Shown one piece after another: positions 9,466 through 17,962 of a DNA stretch of 64,000 nt (positions within the stretch are counted from its first letter, which is position 1; each line of letters starts with the position of its first letter). The stretch is taken from assembly GCA_002050435.1 (NCBI GenBank), contig MWYV01000028.1, positions 1 through 64,000 of the forward strand. The letters are read 5' to 3'. This DNA is from Chitinophagales bacterium 33-2. GTDB taxonomy: Bacteria > Bacteroidota > Bacteroidia > Chitinophagales > Chitinophagaceae. A program made the position numbers and the translations under genes. The notes below the pieces were generated by a model. It was not told the origin of the DNA, did no database searches, and was given only the letters and a program-made list of their open reading frames with translations.

Positions 9466-10200
9466 TCAGGCCTTCTTTGCAACAATGATCATTCTCGGCG
9501 TTTTGCGCACATCGTAACGATTCAGCTGGTAATCGCCAAAAACTTCGGTGACCTGCATTTTCTGAAAGGAAAGCATATCTGTAAAATCGCCCAGGCTGAA
9601 TTTGGCAACTTTTTCTGTAAAAGCAAAGGGTGCATCAAGTTTCGGATCTGTAAGAATGATCTTTTTATAAAAATATTTTTCATCGTGCCAGCGATGGATC
9701 TCGTAATGGGTTTCACCAATTGTTTTTTCTTCATTATGAACGAGGCGGTCTTCCACATAATGCACATTCAGGTAGTCGAACAGCAATAGTCCGGAAGGCC
9801 GGAGGCTTTGAGAAATGGTGCGCATGGCATCATCATGTTCACGGCGGGTATTGAAATATCCAAAAGAAGTAAAGAAATTAAAAGCGTAATCAAAATAGTT
9901 GATCCACGAAGGCAGTCTCATATCGTGCTGGAAAAAATGCAGGTGGTCGGTTTCAAACTGCTTGGCATAAACAATGCTTTCTCCTGAAATATCGATCCCG
10001 GTTACATCATATCCTTTCGACGCAAGAAATTTGCTGTGTCTTCCACGTCCGCAGGCAATGTCGAGCATCAGGCTGCCCGGCTTTGGCGAAAGGTGTTGCA
10101 GCAATTTATCGATGAACTGCCTTGCTTCATTTTCATCGCGTTCAAAATAAAGCTTATGATAGTATTCCGAATTGAACCAGTCTTTATACCATTCCTTCAC
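9466..10200 (-). CDS. Class I SAM-dependent methyltransferase
   Basis: A 244-residue soluble methyltransferase. SAM-binding motif I is DIACGRGRHSKFLA (about residues 48-61), followed by the acidic strand VTGIDIS and the post-motif region ending in a YLNVHYV stretch. It begins with GTG. The substrate cannot be inferred. It stands alone, convergent with the sulfatase gene and divergent from glmM, with about 90 nt between starts. Confidence 0.85.
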   Translation of the reverse strand: MKEWYKDWFNSEYYHKLYFERDENEARQFIDKLLQHLSPKPGSLMLDIACGRGRHSKFLASKGYDVTGIDISGESIVYAKQFETDHLHFFQHDMRLPSWINYFDYAFNFFTSFGYFNTRREHDDAMRTISQSLRPSGLLLFDYLNVHYVEDRLVHNEEKTIGETHYEIHRWHDEKYFYKKIILTDPKLDAPFAFTEKVAKFSLGDFTDMLSFQKMQVTEVFGDYQLNRYDVRKTPRMIIVAKKA

Positions 10201-10263
10201 ATTAATATTTTAGGCAAAAGTAGGCGCTACAGGGTCAATCTTTCCTGACAAGTATGAAAAGCC

Positions 10264-10271
10264 TATTTTTG
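10264..10271 (+). promoter_or_regulatory. Putative Bacteroidota -7 box of glmM
   Basis: TATTTTTG matches the Bacteroidota primary sigma -7 consensus TAnnTTTG. A TTTC at 10241-10244 sits 19 nt upstream where the -33 TTTG box is expected. It lies 20 nt before the GTG start of glmM. This is motif recognition only. Confidence 0.4.
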
Positions 10272-10290
10272 CTGCCCTAAATTAAGTTTT

Positions 10291-11682
10291 GTGGCATTGA
10301 TCAAAAGCATCTCCGGAATCAGGGGAACCATTGGCGGCAGGCCGGGCGAATCGCTTACAGCTATCGACATTGTGAAATTTACCGCCTCTTATGGAAACAT
10401 CATTGCTGAAAGAAGGGACGATAAATCCAAACCGGCTAAAATTGTTGTGGGCCGTGATGGCCGCATTTCCGGGCCAATGGTAAGTCAGCTAGTGATTCAT
10501 ACCCTGGTGAGCCTGGGCATGGATGTGATCGACCTTGGTCTTTCAACTACGCCAACAGTGGAACTGGCTACAAAAATGGAAGGAGCAGATGGCGGGATCA
10601 TTATTACTGCCAGTCACAACCCGAAAGAATGGAATGCGTTGAAGCTGCTGAACCGGGAAGGGGAATTTATTGATGCGGAAACCGGGGCAGAAGTGCTCGA
10701 CCGTGCAAAAAGCGAAGCGCTGGGTTTTGCAGTAGTCGATAAACTTGGGATCGTAACTACCAATGACGATTACCTTCAAAAACATATTGATCTGGTAATG
10801 GACTATCCGCTGGTCAACCAGGAAGCCATTGCAGCAAAAGGTTATAAAGTGGTGGTGGATTGCATCAATTCAACCGGCGCCCTGGTGGTTCCGCAGTTAT
10901 TGAATGCACTGGGCGTAGAAAATGTGATCGTATTGAATGGTGAGGTCAACGGAAAATTCGCACACAATCCCGAACCGGTTCCTCAACACCTTACAGAGCT
11001 CAGTAACGAAGTGGTAAAACAGAAAGCAGATTTTGGTATTGCAGTAGATCCTGATGTGGACAGGCTTTGTTTTGTTTGTGAAGATGGAAGCATGTTCGGC
11101 GAAGAGTACACACTGGTGGCAGTAGCTGATTATATATTATCCAAAAAAACCGGGAATACGGTGAGCAATATGAGCAGCACCAAAGCGCTCAAAGACGTTA
11201 CTCAAAAACGGGAGGGTAATTATTTTCCATCTGCTGTCGGTGAAGTGAACGTAGTAAAGAAAATGAAAGAAGTGGAGGCCGTAATTGGTGGGGAAGGAAA
11301 CGGTGGCATTATCGTACCTGATTTTCATTATGGAAGGGATGCGCTGATAGGAATTGCGCTTTTCCTTTCCCATTTTGCCAATTTTAAAAAAGGACTGAAA
11401 TCATTCAGGGGTAATTATCCCAATTATTTTATTTCGAAAAATAAAATTGAGCTGCAAAACGGGATTGATGTGCATACCATTTTTGACAAGATCAAAGAAA
11501 AGTACAGGAACTATCCGATCAATACAGAGGATGGACTGAAGATCGAATTTGATTCAGACTGGGTGCACCTGCGTACATCCAATACAGAGCCGATCATCAG
11601 GATCTATGCGGAAAGTAATTTTGAAACAACGGCAGATAATATTGCAAAAAGATTGATGAAGGACATTATGGAATGCAGCTGA
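10291..11682 (+). CDS. glmM: Phosphoglucosamine mutase (GlmM/phosphohexomutase)
   Basis: A 463-residue alpha-D-phosphohexomutase that interconverts glucosamine-6-phosphate and glucosamine-1-phosphate for UDP-GlcNAc, peptidoglycan and LPS synthesis. The active-site phosphoserine loop TASHNP places Ser108, the metal-binding loop DPDVDRL covers 253-259, the sugar-specificity loop GGEGNGG follows near 338-344, and the C-terminal phosphate-binding loop is RTSNTEPIIRIY. The N-terminus SISGIRGT is typical. It starts with GTG 20 nt after a TAnnTTTG box. Phosphomannomutase activity cannot be excluded in this family. Confidence 0.92.
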   Translation: MALIKSISGIRGTIGGRPGESLTAIDIVKFTASYGNIIAERRDDKSKPAKIVVGRDGRISGPMVSQLVIHTLVSLGMDVIDLGLSTTPTVELATKMEGADGGIIITASHNPKEWNALKLLNREGEFIDAETGAEVLDRAKSEALGFAVVDKLGIVTTNDDYLQKHIDLVMDYPLVNQEAIAAKGYKVVVDCINSTGALVVPQLLNALGVENVIVLNGEVNGKFAHNPEPVPQHLTELSNEVVKQKADFGIAVDPDVDRLCFVCEDGSMFGEEYTLVAVADYILSKKTGNTVSNMSSTKALKDVTQKREGNYFPSAVGEVNVVKKMKEVEAVIGGEGNGGIIVPDFHYGRDALIGIALFLSHFANFKKGLKSFRGNYPNYFISKNKIELQNGIDVHTIFDKIKEKYRNYPINTEDGLKIEFDSDWVHLRTSNTEPIIRIYAESNFETTADNIAKRLMKDIMECS

Positions 11683-11807
11683 TCATGCTCCCAGGTTTGT
11701 TGAGAAGCCTCAGTTTTCAGGTGCACCATAATTTATTTAATTTCGGGCTCTAAGGATACAACATGAAAACCGCCTTTGCTTCAGCAGCAAACAATACAGG
11801 TACTGAA

Positions 11808-12944
11808 ATGAAACAAACCCGGATCTATCTGGATAATGCAGCTACAACACCCCTTGATAAGGAAGTGCTGGAAGCCATGTTGCCTTATATGACCGATCAT
11901 TTCGGCAATCCTTCTTCAATTTATTCTTATGGCAGGGAAACCCGGCTGGCTATTGAAAATGCAAGAAAAACGGCAGCGAAGATCCTGGGGGTAAAACCCG
12001 CTAATATTTTTTTTACCAGCGGTGGCACAGAAAGCAACAATACGGCCATTGCCGCTTCCGTTCGTGATTTGAAATGCGATCATATCATTACTTCTCCAAT
12101 AGAACATCATGCAGTATTGCATACAGTGGAGCATTATGCAGCCTACAACAAAATCGAGCATAGTTTTGTAAAACTGGATGAGCATGGACATGTTGATCCA
12201 GTTGACCTGGAAAACCAGCTATCTGCCTTACAAACTTCAGGAAAAAAAGTGCTGGTAAGTTTGATGCATGCCAATAATGAAATTGGTGTGTTGCTGGATA
12301 TTAAAAAAGTGGGTGCGCTCTGCAAGGCGCATGGTGCGGTATTTCATTCTGATTGTGTGCAAACCGTAGGTCATTACCCAATGGATCTTTCTTCTGTTGA
12401 TGTTCAGTTCATTTCTGCGGCGGGACATAAATTTCATGGTCCGAAAGGGATCGGTATTTTATACGTGAGTGATGATGTGGAAATTAAACCTTTCATATTT
12501 GGGGGAGGACAGGAAAGAAATATGCGTGCAGGTACTGAAAATGTATATGGTATTGTTGGTTTTGCAAAAGCTTTGGAGATATCGGTAAGGGATCACGAAA
12601 AAGACAGTGCTTATATCCGTTCCTTAAAAGCCTACATGAAGCAGTCGCTGACTGATTCCATTGAAGGCGTTAGTTTTAACTGCACGGATAATGCATTGTA
12701 CACAGTACTCAGTGTCTGCTTTCAAAGGAATGAGCGCTCGGGATTTTTATTAATGAATCTTGATATCAATAATATCTGTGTGTCGGGAGGTAGTGCCTGC
12801 AGTTCCGGTGCCGATGCAGGCTCGCATGTGATGAAAGCCTTGAACAAAACCGATCAGCATGTAACCATTCGTTTTTCATTTAGCAAATACAATACAAAGG
12901 AAGAAATAGACAGGGTAGTGGAGCAACTGGTTGACATAATTTAA
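11808..12944 (+). CDS. Cysteine desulfurase (IscS/NifS family)
   Basis: PLP enzyme that takes sulfur from cysteine for Fe-S clusters and thio-cofactors. The N-terminus IYLDNAATTPLD is diagnostic. The PLP lysine is in AGHKFHGPKG (Lys223 counted from an upstream ATG at 11763, Lys208 from the start used). The sulfur-accepting cysteine is in SGGSACSSGA (Cys346, or Cys331). The ATG at 11808 is chosen because it directly precedes the conserved N-terminus; the upstream ATG would add 15 low-complexity residues. It lies 125 nt downstream of glmM on the same strand. No scaffold or Fe-S assembly gene adjoins it, so the assignment to IscS versus a specialised homologue is open. Confidence 0.92.
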   Translation: MKQTRIYLDNAATTPLDKEVLEAMLPYMTDHFGNPSSIYSYGRETRLAIENARKTAAKILGVKPANIFFTSGGTESNNTAIAASVRDLKCDHIITSPIEHHAVLHTVEHYAAYNKIEHSFVKLDEHGHVDPVDLENQLSALQTSGKKVLVSLMHANNEIGVLLDIKKVGALCKAHGAVFHSDCVQTVGHYPMDLSSVDVQFISAAGHKFHGPKGIGILYVSDDVEIKPFIFGGGQERNMRAGTENVYGIVGFAKALEISVRDHEKDSAYIRSLKAYMKQSLTDSIEGVSFNCTDNALYTVLSVCFQRNERSGFLLMNLDINNICVSGGSACSSGADAGSHVMKALNKTDQHVTIRFSFSKYNTKEEIDRVVEQLVDII

Positions 12945-13072
12945 GCTGCTGCCCGGAATGCTTAGTTTCAAATGCCCTACTTCTTAGGATCAGCAGTACA
13001 AAGGAAGGCACGCTGAGGAATAAAAGTTTAAGCGAAACTTTCAACTAATTATGCTGGTTCGTCCGCACGGGT

Positions 13073-13080
13073 TATTTTTG
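13073..13080 (+). promoter_or_regulatory. Putative -7 box of the dedA-like gene
   Basis: TATTTTTG matches TAnnTTTG and lies 19 nt before the ATG at 13099, the same spacing as at glmM. No convincing -33 box was seen. The location supports the internal ATG over the upstream one at 13051, which would be upstream of the box. Confidence 0.33.
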
Positions 13081-13098
13081 CGGCGATTAAATAAAAAC

Positions 13099-13749
13099 AT
13101 GGACGTTATTCAGACCATTCTTGATTTCATCTTTCATATAGACGACCATCTTGTAAGGATCGTAAGCGATTATAAAACCTGGACTTACCTGATCCTTTTC
13201 CTGATCATTTTTGCGGAAACCGGGTTTGTGATAACTCCTTTTCTTCCCGGGGATTCACTTCTGTTTGCAACCGGAGCTATCATTGCCAATCCTGAAAGCG
13301 GTCTGGATATCATGGTCATGTGTATCTTACTCATTATTGCAGCTATCCTGGGCGACCTTGTAAATTATCATATCGGAAAATATATTGGTCCCAAAGCTTT
13401 TAGTGGGAAATACCGGTTGCTCAAAAAAGAATACCTGGTAAGAACCCAGCAATTTTTTAATAAGTATGGAGGCAAAACGATTATATATGCCCGTTTTATT
13501 CCTATAGTGCGCACATTTGCGCCCTTTATTGCAGGTGTGGGAATGATGCGCTATAATAAATTTGCTTCTTACAATGTTATTGGTGGGATTTTATGGATCA
13601 CCAGTTTTCTTTTCCTTGGTTATTTCTTTGGTGGACTTCCTGTGATCAAAGACAATTTTACCTACGTGATTTTGGGGATTATTGTACTTTCTGTTTTGCC
13701 ACCAATAATTGAACTGATCCGGGAGAAAATGAAAAAATCTAAACCCTGA
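13099..13749 (+). CDS. DedA/SNARE-associated family membrane protein
   Basis: A 216-residue inner-membrane protein of the DedA family, involved in lipid-carrier or phospholipid flipping and membrane homeostasis. Family signatures are FAETGFVITPFLPGDSLLF near the N-terminus, GDLVNYHIGKYIG (re-entrant region) and RFIPIVRTFAPFIAGVG near the centre, with conserved acidic and arginine residues. About four or five hydrophobic segments. The start is taken at the ATG preceded by a candidate promoter box. It is monocistronic as far as can be seen. Confidence 0.9.
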   Translation: MDVIQTILDFIFHIDDHLVRIVSDYKTWTYLILFLIIFAETGFVITPFLPGDSLLFATGAIIANPESGLDIMVMCILLIIAAILGDLVNYHIGKYIGPKAFSGKYRLLKKEYLVRTQQFFNKYGGKTIIYARFIPIVRTFAPFIAGVGMMRYNKFASYNVIGGILWITSFLFLGYFFGGLPVIKDNFTYVILGIIVLSVLPPIIELIREKMKKSKP

Positions 13750-13763
13750 ATATTTTGTTGTTT

Positions 13764-13789
13764 TGCCGCAAAGGCGCGAAGACACAAAG
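13764..13789. repeat. Intergenic GC-AAAG motif repeat
   Basis: A 26-base tract with the recurring unit GCAAAGGCGC / GACACAAAG. I recall similar GCAAAGGCGCAAAGACGCAAAG-like tracts in intergenic DNA of Bacteroidota. Only one copy occurs in this window. Confidence 0.35.
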
Positions 13790-13850
13790 TGATTGAAGCA
13801 CGAAGTCAAAGGAAGCTTGAGGCGGATCTGCCCTAGCCCCTAACCCATAA

Positions 13851-14072
13851 CTACAAGTACCTCAAAGGATTTCTTCTTGCAGAAAGGATATATCTTTTCA
13901 TATTCATCCAGAAAGCAATGATCATATAAATGATCAGGGGAGAGCCAAGTGTTAGGAAGGAAATATACATGAACCACATGCGAATCCTTGATGTGGCAAT
14001 GCCTAAACGTTCACCAATGGCGGCGCAAACCCCAAAAGCCTGCCACTCGATAAAATTTTTTAGGCGATTCAT
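13851..14072 (-). CDS. PspC-domain small membrane protein
   Basis: A 73-residue protein with the PspC fold: an N-terminal amphipathic part reading AFGVCAAIGERLGI (residues 12-25), then RIRMWFMYISFLTLG and a second hydrophobic helix. PspC-type proteins respond to envelope stress; free-standing versions like this are common in Bacteroidota. No psp operon surrounds it. It faces the aconitase gene divergently. Confidence 0.82.
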   Translation of the reverse strand: MNRLKNFIEWQAFGVCAAIGERLGIATSRIRMWFMYISFLTLGSPLIIYMIIAFWMNMKRYILSARRNPLRYL

Positions 14073-14198
14073 TCCACTAATTTATATTTTTTTACTAAAA
14101 ACCAGCTCAGCACTGGCAGGAAACTTTCCCTGTTTTAGTTAACTTCGCGTCACTTTGAAGGGCAGCAAAAGCGATGCCTTATTTTAAATTTATGAATT

Positions 14199-16466
14199 AT
14201 GCTATTTGATCTGGATTTGATAAAGAAAGTTTATAGCGAATTGCCCGCAAAGGTTCTTGCTGCACGTAAGTTACTGAACCGTCCCATGACTCTGGCAGAA
14301 AAAATATTGTATTCCCATTCTTATACGCCTGCTACCAAAAAACTTGAAAGAGGAAAAGACTATGTAGATTTTGCACCGGACCGCGTGGCTATGCAGGACG
14401 CTACGGCCCAAATGGCACTTTTACAGTTTGATACCTGTGGCCGCGACAGGGTAGCGGTACCTTCATCTGTTCACTGCGACCACCTGATCCAGGCGAAAAT
14501 GGGTGCCGATGAAGATCTCACTGCGGCCATTGATACCAACCGCGAGGTTTACGATTTCCTGGCTTCCATCTCCAATAAATATGGGATCGACTTCTGGAAA
14601 CCGGGTGCAGGAATTATTCACTCTGTAGTTCAGGAAAACTATGCCTTTCCCGGCGGTATGATGGTCGGTACAGACTCTCATACGCCCAATGCAGGCGGAG
14701 TGGGTATGATCGCCATTGGTGTGGGCGGTGCCGATGCGGTGGATGTAATGGCGGGACTACCATGGGAATTGAAAATGCCTAAACTCATTGGTGTAAAACT
14801 TATAGGTAAATTAAGCGGTTGGACAGCCCCTAAAGACGTTATTTTGAAAGTGGCTGGCATACTTACCGTTAAAGGGGGTACTGGTGCTATTGTTGAATAC
14901 TTTGGTGAAGGTGCAGATTCCATCAGTTGTACCGGTAAATCAACCATCTGTAACATGGGTGCGGAAATCGGCGCCACCTGTTCCTTGTTTGCCTATGATG
15001 ATAAAATGGCCGATTACTTACGTGCCACAGAAAGGGAAAAAGTGGCAAAAGCTGCCGATGATGTAAGAGAGCACCTGCGCCCTGATGAAGAAGTGTATCT
15101 CAAGCCTGAAAAGTATTACGACCAGGTGATCGAGATCAACCTGAGCGAACTGGAGCCACATGTGAATGGTCCGTTTACACCGGATCTTGCTACACCCATT
15201 TCTGAAATGGCAAATGCCGTTGCGGAAAATGGATGGCCTGATGAAATTGAAGTGGCATTGATCGGTTCTTGTACCAACTCAAGTTATGAAGACATCAGCC
15301 GTTCTGCTTCAATAGCGATTCAGGCCACAAAAAAAGGACTGAAAGTCAAAAGCGAATTCACTGTAACTCCAGGATCTGAACTGATTCGATACACTATTAA
15401 TAAAGATGGTTACCTGAAAACGTTTGAAGATATCGGAGGTGTGTTGCTGGCCAACGCCTGTGGTCCATGTATTGGACAATGGGCCCGGCATATAGATGAT
15501 CCTAACAGGAAAAATACGATTGTTACTTCTTTCAACAGGAATTTTGCAAAAAGAAACGACGGACTGGCTTCCACACATGCATTCGTGGCCTCTCCGGAAA
15601 TTGTTACCGCATATGCTATTGCAGGCAGACTTTCTTTTAATCCTTTAAAAGATACACTGCGGAATGATAATGGCGAAGAGGTGATGCTGGATGAACCTTC
15701 CGGTTTTGAATTGCCCCCTAAAGGTTTTTCTGTTGGTGATCCAGGATTCCAGGCCCCTGCAAAGGATGGAAAAAACGTTGAGGTGGTCGTAAGTCCTACT
15801 TCACAGCGTTTGCAATTGCTGAGTCCATTTCCTGCATGGGATGGGATGGATTTGCGCGGACTGAAACTGCTGATCAAAGCAAAGGGAAAGTGCACTACTG
15901 ATCATATTTCAATGGCTGGTCCCTGGTTAAAATACCGTGGTCACCTGGATAATATTTCAAACAATCTTTTGATTGGTGCGATTAACTATTTTAATAACCA
16001 GACCGACAGTGTAAAGAATCAAATAACCGGAGCGTATGGTCCTGTGCCTGCCACTCAGCGTGATTACAAAGCACATGGTTTTGGGTCAGTGGTGGTGGGA
16101 GATGAAAATTATGGTGAAGGATCATCCAGGGAGCACGCGGCCATGGAACCAAGACATCTTGGTGTTCGCGCCATTGTTGTGAAAAGCTTTGCGCGGATTC
16201 ATGAAACCAATCTGAAAAAGCAGGGCATGCTTGGGCTAACATTCAACAACAAAGAGGATTATGATAAGGTCCTTGAAGATGATGTAATCGATTTTAATGG
16301 TTTGATCGGATTTGCTCCTGGCAGTTCCATTATCATGGTTTTAAATCATGCAGATGGAACCTGTGATAAGGTCAAATTGAATCATACCTATAACGAACAG
16401 CAGATCGAGTGGTTCAAAGCTGGAAGTGCCCTGAATTTGATCAGGAAGCAGTTTGGGAAGGGATAG
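14199..16466 (+). CDS. acn: Aconitate hydratase (mitochondrial-type)
   Basis: A 755-residue TCA-cycle enzyme that isomerises citrate to isocitrate with a [4Fe-4S] cluster. The cluster ligands are Cys358 in GSCTN and Cys421/Cys424 in NACGPCIGQ, the same numbering as in the mature pig mitochondrial enzyme. Substrate-binding motifs are present: [10 protein letters not shown] (158-167), [12 protein letters not shown], and [11 protein letters not shown] in the C-terminal swivel domain. Length and domain order fit the compact mitochondrial type rather than AcnA (~890 aa) or AcnB (~865 aa). It is a single gene; the downstream intergenic DNA contains repeats. With sucC and dihydrolipoyl dehydrogenase it is one of three TCA-related genes here, though they are not clustered. 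Confidence 0.95.
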   Translation: MLFDLDLIKKVYSELPAKVLAARKLLNRPMTLAEKILYSHSYTPATKKLERGKDYVDFAPDRVAMQDATAQMALLQFDTCGRDRVAVPSSVHCDHLIQAKMGADEDLTAAIDTNREVYDFLASISNKYGIDFWKPGAGIIHSVVQENYAFPGGMMVGTDSHTPNAGGVGMIAIGVGGADAVDVMAGLPWELKMPKLIGVKLIGKLSGWTAPKDVILKVAGILTVKGGTGAIVEYFGEGADSISCTGKSTICNMGAEIGATCSLFAYDDKMADYLRATEREKVAKAADDVREHLRPDEEVYLKPEKYYDQVIEINLSELEPHVNGPFTPDLATPISEMANAVAENGWPDEIEVALIGSCTNSSYEDISRSASIAIQATKKGLKVKSEFTVTPGSELIRYTINKDGYLKTFEDIGGVLLANACGPCIGQWARHIDDPNRKNTIVTSFNRNFAKRNDGLASTHAFVASPEIVTAYAIAGRLSFNPLKDTLRNDNGEEVMLDEPSGFELPPKGFSVGDPGFQAPAKDGKNVEVVVSPTSQRLQLLSPFPAWDGMDLRGLKLLIKAKGKCTTDHISMAGPWLKYRGHLDNISNNLLIGAINYFNNQTDSVKNQITGAYGPVPATQRDYKAHGFGSVVVGDENYGEGSSREHAAMEPRHLGVRAIVVKSFARIHETNLKKQGMLGLTFNNKEDYDKVLEDDVIDFNGLIGFAPGSSIIMVLNHADGTCDKVKLNHTYNEQQIEWFKAGSALNLIRKQFGKG

Positions 16467-16480
16467 TTGGGGGGAATGTG

Positions 16481-16540
16481 GTTGAAGATGGTTGAAGATG
16501 GTTGAATATTGTTGAAAGTGGTTGAACATTGTTGAACCCT
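16481..16540. repeat. Six-copy tandem repeat with exact 10-bp period
   Basis: Six consecutive 10-mers, each starting GTTGAA and mostly of the form GTTGAANRTK; the last unit degenerates to GTTGAACCCT. It begins 15 nt after the aconitase stop codon. Confidence 0.9.
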
Positions 16541-16543
16541 TCT

Positions 16544-16620
16544 CTACCGCGTAGCGGTAAAATATCGGTAGCACGGAAATATCATTAAAATGAACCCATG
16601 CCCTGTAGGGGCATCACCTT
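16544..16620. repeat. Palindromic intergenic repeat, copy A
   Basis: A 77-bp unit containing two hairpins: TACCGC-GTA-GCGGTA and ATGCCC-TGTAG-GGGCAT, separated by AATATCGGTAGCACGGAA. It is nearly identical to copy B at 16765-16842, in the same orientation. No coding potential. It resembles REP/BIME-type intergenic repeats. Confidence 0.85.
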
Positions 16621-16653
16621 TTCTCCCGATTATACGCACCGCCCATATTGTTT

Positions 16654-16747
16654 CGCCCCTACAGGGCGAAAAATGATTTCGATCTATGGTTGCTACCGAT
16701 ATTGACCCGCCGCTGGCGGGCGGGTTCATTTCAGATCCGGTATTCAT
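16654..16747. repeat. Inverted partner segments between repeat copies A and B
   Basis: Here motifs of copy A recur in the opposite orientation: GCCCCTACAGGGCG (inverse of the CCTGTAGGGGC hairpin), TGCTACCGATATT (inverse of AATATCGGTAGCA) and GGGTTCATTT (inverse of AAATGAACCC). An additional GC-rich palindrome, CCGCCGCTGGCGGGCGG, is inserted. Copy A and this segment thus form a large imperfect inverted repeat. Confidence 0.7.
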
Positions 16748-16764
16748 TTTTATTAGGAAGAAAC

Positions 16765-16842
16765 CTACCGCGTAGCGGCAAAATATCGGTAGCACGGAAA
16801 TTATCAATATAATGAACCCATGCCCTGTAGGGGCATCACCTT
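16765..16842. repeat. Palindromic intergenic repeat, copy B
   Basis: Same 77-78 bp unit as copy A with a few substitutions and one inserted T. It ends four bases before the stop codon of ubiX, so it may also serve as that gene's 3' structure. Confidence 0.85.
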
Positions 16843-16846
16843 ATTT

Positions 16847-17404
16847 CTATTTCCCCCAGCGGTAGCTTCCTGCTTCCAATCCTGCAAGATCGATCACACG
16901 ATCCACCACAGTGGCGGCGACTTCTTCAATGGTGGTGGGGTTTGAATAAAACGAAGGGGTAGCCGGACAAATAATACCGCCTGCCAGTGTAATCGTTTCC
17001 ATGTTTTTTATATGAACCAGGTTATAAGGTGTGTCCCTGATCACGAGGATCAGTTTTTTCCGCTCCTTCAGCATCACATCTGCTCCGCGTGTTACAAGGT
17101 CATTGGAAATACCTGCTGCAATCCTGCCAAGTGTTCCCATGCTGCAGGGAATAATGATCAGCGCATCATATTTTGCAGAACCGGATGCAAAAGGAGCCGT
17201 AAAATCATTTTTTGTAAAATAGCGGCCCTTAAAGCCACCATAGGTTTCATCTCCAATTTCTGTTTTCCAGACAAATTTTGCATTGTCGGAGATCACTATA
17301 GAAAGTTCGCTGATCTGCTCACTCAGACTTTCCATTTTCTGCAGCAGCAATTTTGCATATATTGAGCCGCTTGCTCCTGTAATGGCAACCGCGATCTTTT
17401 TCAT
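16847..17404 (-). CDS. ubiX: UbiX-family flavin prenyltransferase
   Basis: Makes prenylated FMN, the cofactor of UbiD-type decarboxylases in quinone and aromatic metabolism. The sequence begins KKIAVAITGASGSIYA (the FMN/prenyl-phosphate binding loop) and contains IIPCSMGTLGRIAAGISNDL and the C-terminal half motif LVIRDTPYNLVHIKNM. From the ATG at 17404 the protein is about 185 residues, the family's usual length; ATG codons at 17422 and 17443 are alternatives. No ubiD gene is present in the window. It starts downstream of the frameshifted response regulator gene on the same strand. Confidence 0.92.
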   Translation of the reverse strand: MKKIAVAITGASGSIYAKLLLQKMESLSEQISELSIVISDNAKFVWKTEIGDETYGGFKGRYFTKNDFTAPFASGSAKYDALIIIPCSMGTLGRIAAGISNDLVTRGADVMLKERKKLILVIRDTPYNLVHIKNMETITLAGGIICPATPSFYSNPTTIEEVAATVVDRVIDLAGLEAGSYRWGK

Positions 17405-17489
17405 ATCTTTTTTATCTGCCATTAAATTTTTTATCAAAACCAATTTGCTCCCTAATAAATTCTAATTCATTACATAACCCATGAGTGAT

Positions 17490-17884
17490 TCATCCTTCAG
17501 CAACCTCCAACCAATATTTAAAAAAGGTCATGATCTTTTCTTTGGTTGTCTCCATATTCTTTGGCTTGGAAATTACCGATGCTGCTCCTGCCGCATAACA
17601 TTTTTTCTAGGTTCCGGATAACTGTGCTCTGTAAGTATAACAACAGGCAGGTTGGAAATGTTGCTATCCGATTTTATTTTTTTCAAAACCTCAAATCCAT
17701 TTGCCGGACTGGAGTTATAATCCACCAATACAAGTGCCGGCATTTCCATGAAGATATGCTCCATCAATTTTTCACTGCTGGTAAAATAGAAGATGGAAAA
17801 CTCCAATCCTGATTCTGAAATGATCTCTTCTATAATGTAACGATCATCAGCATCGTCCTCAAGCATATAAATTTTCTTATCCAT
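17490..17884 (-). pseudogene. Single-domain response regulator, frameshifted
   Basis: A CheY/Rcp1-like receiver domain. The 0 frame runs from the ATG at 17884 to a TAA at 17573 (103 aa). It has the acidic pair Asp10/Asp11, phospho-acceptor Asp55 in LVLVDYNS, and the switch region VVILTEHS, but lacks the conserved lysine. The lysine motif and last helix lie in the -1 frame immediately after: YAAGAASVISKPKN, ending in TFFKYWLEVAEG before a TGA at 17490. The frames join at a run of six T (17601-17606; A6 on the coding strand). One extra base would restore a 131-residue receiver, matching the 133-residue paralogue at 26 kb. Possible causes are a real mutation, a sequencing or assembly error at the homopolymer, or -1 frameshifting at A-AAA-AAT. 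Confidence 0.85.
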
Positions 17885-17914
17885 TTCCCCTGCTTTCTTT
17901 AAAAATACTGCTTT

Positions 17915-17942
17915 AAAAACAAAAAGAGAGGCCGAAGCTCTC
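17915..17942 (-). terminator. Rho-independent terminator after the DPP4-like gene
   Basis: Stem GAGAG/CTCTC with a stabilising cTTCGg loop (17926-17942), followed on the minus strand by TTTTTGTTTTT. It sits 20 nt past the peptidase stop codon and separates it from the response regulator gene. Confidence 0.85.
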
Positions 17943-17962
17943 CTGTAATAATTAGTTTTTAT

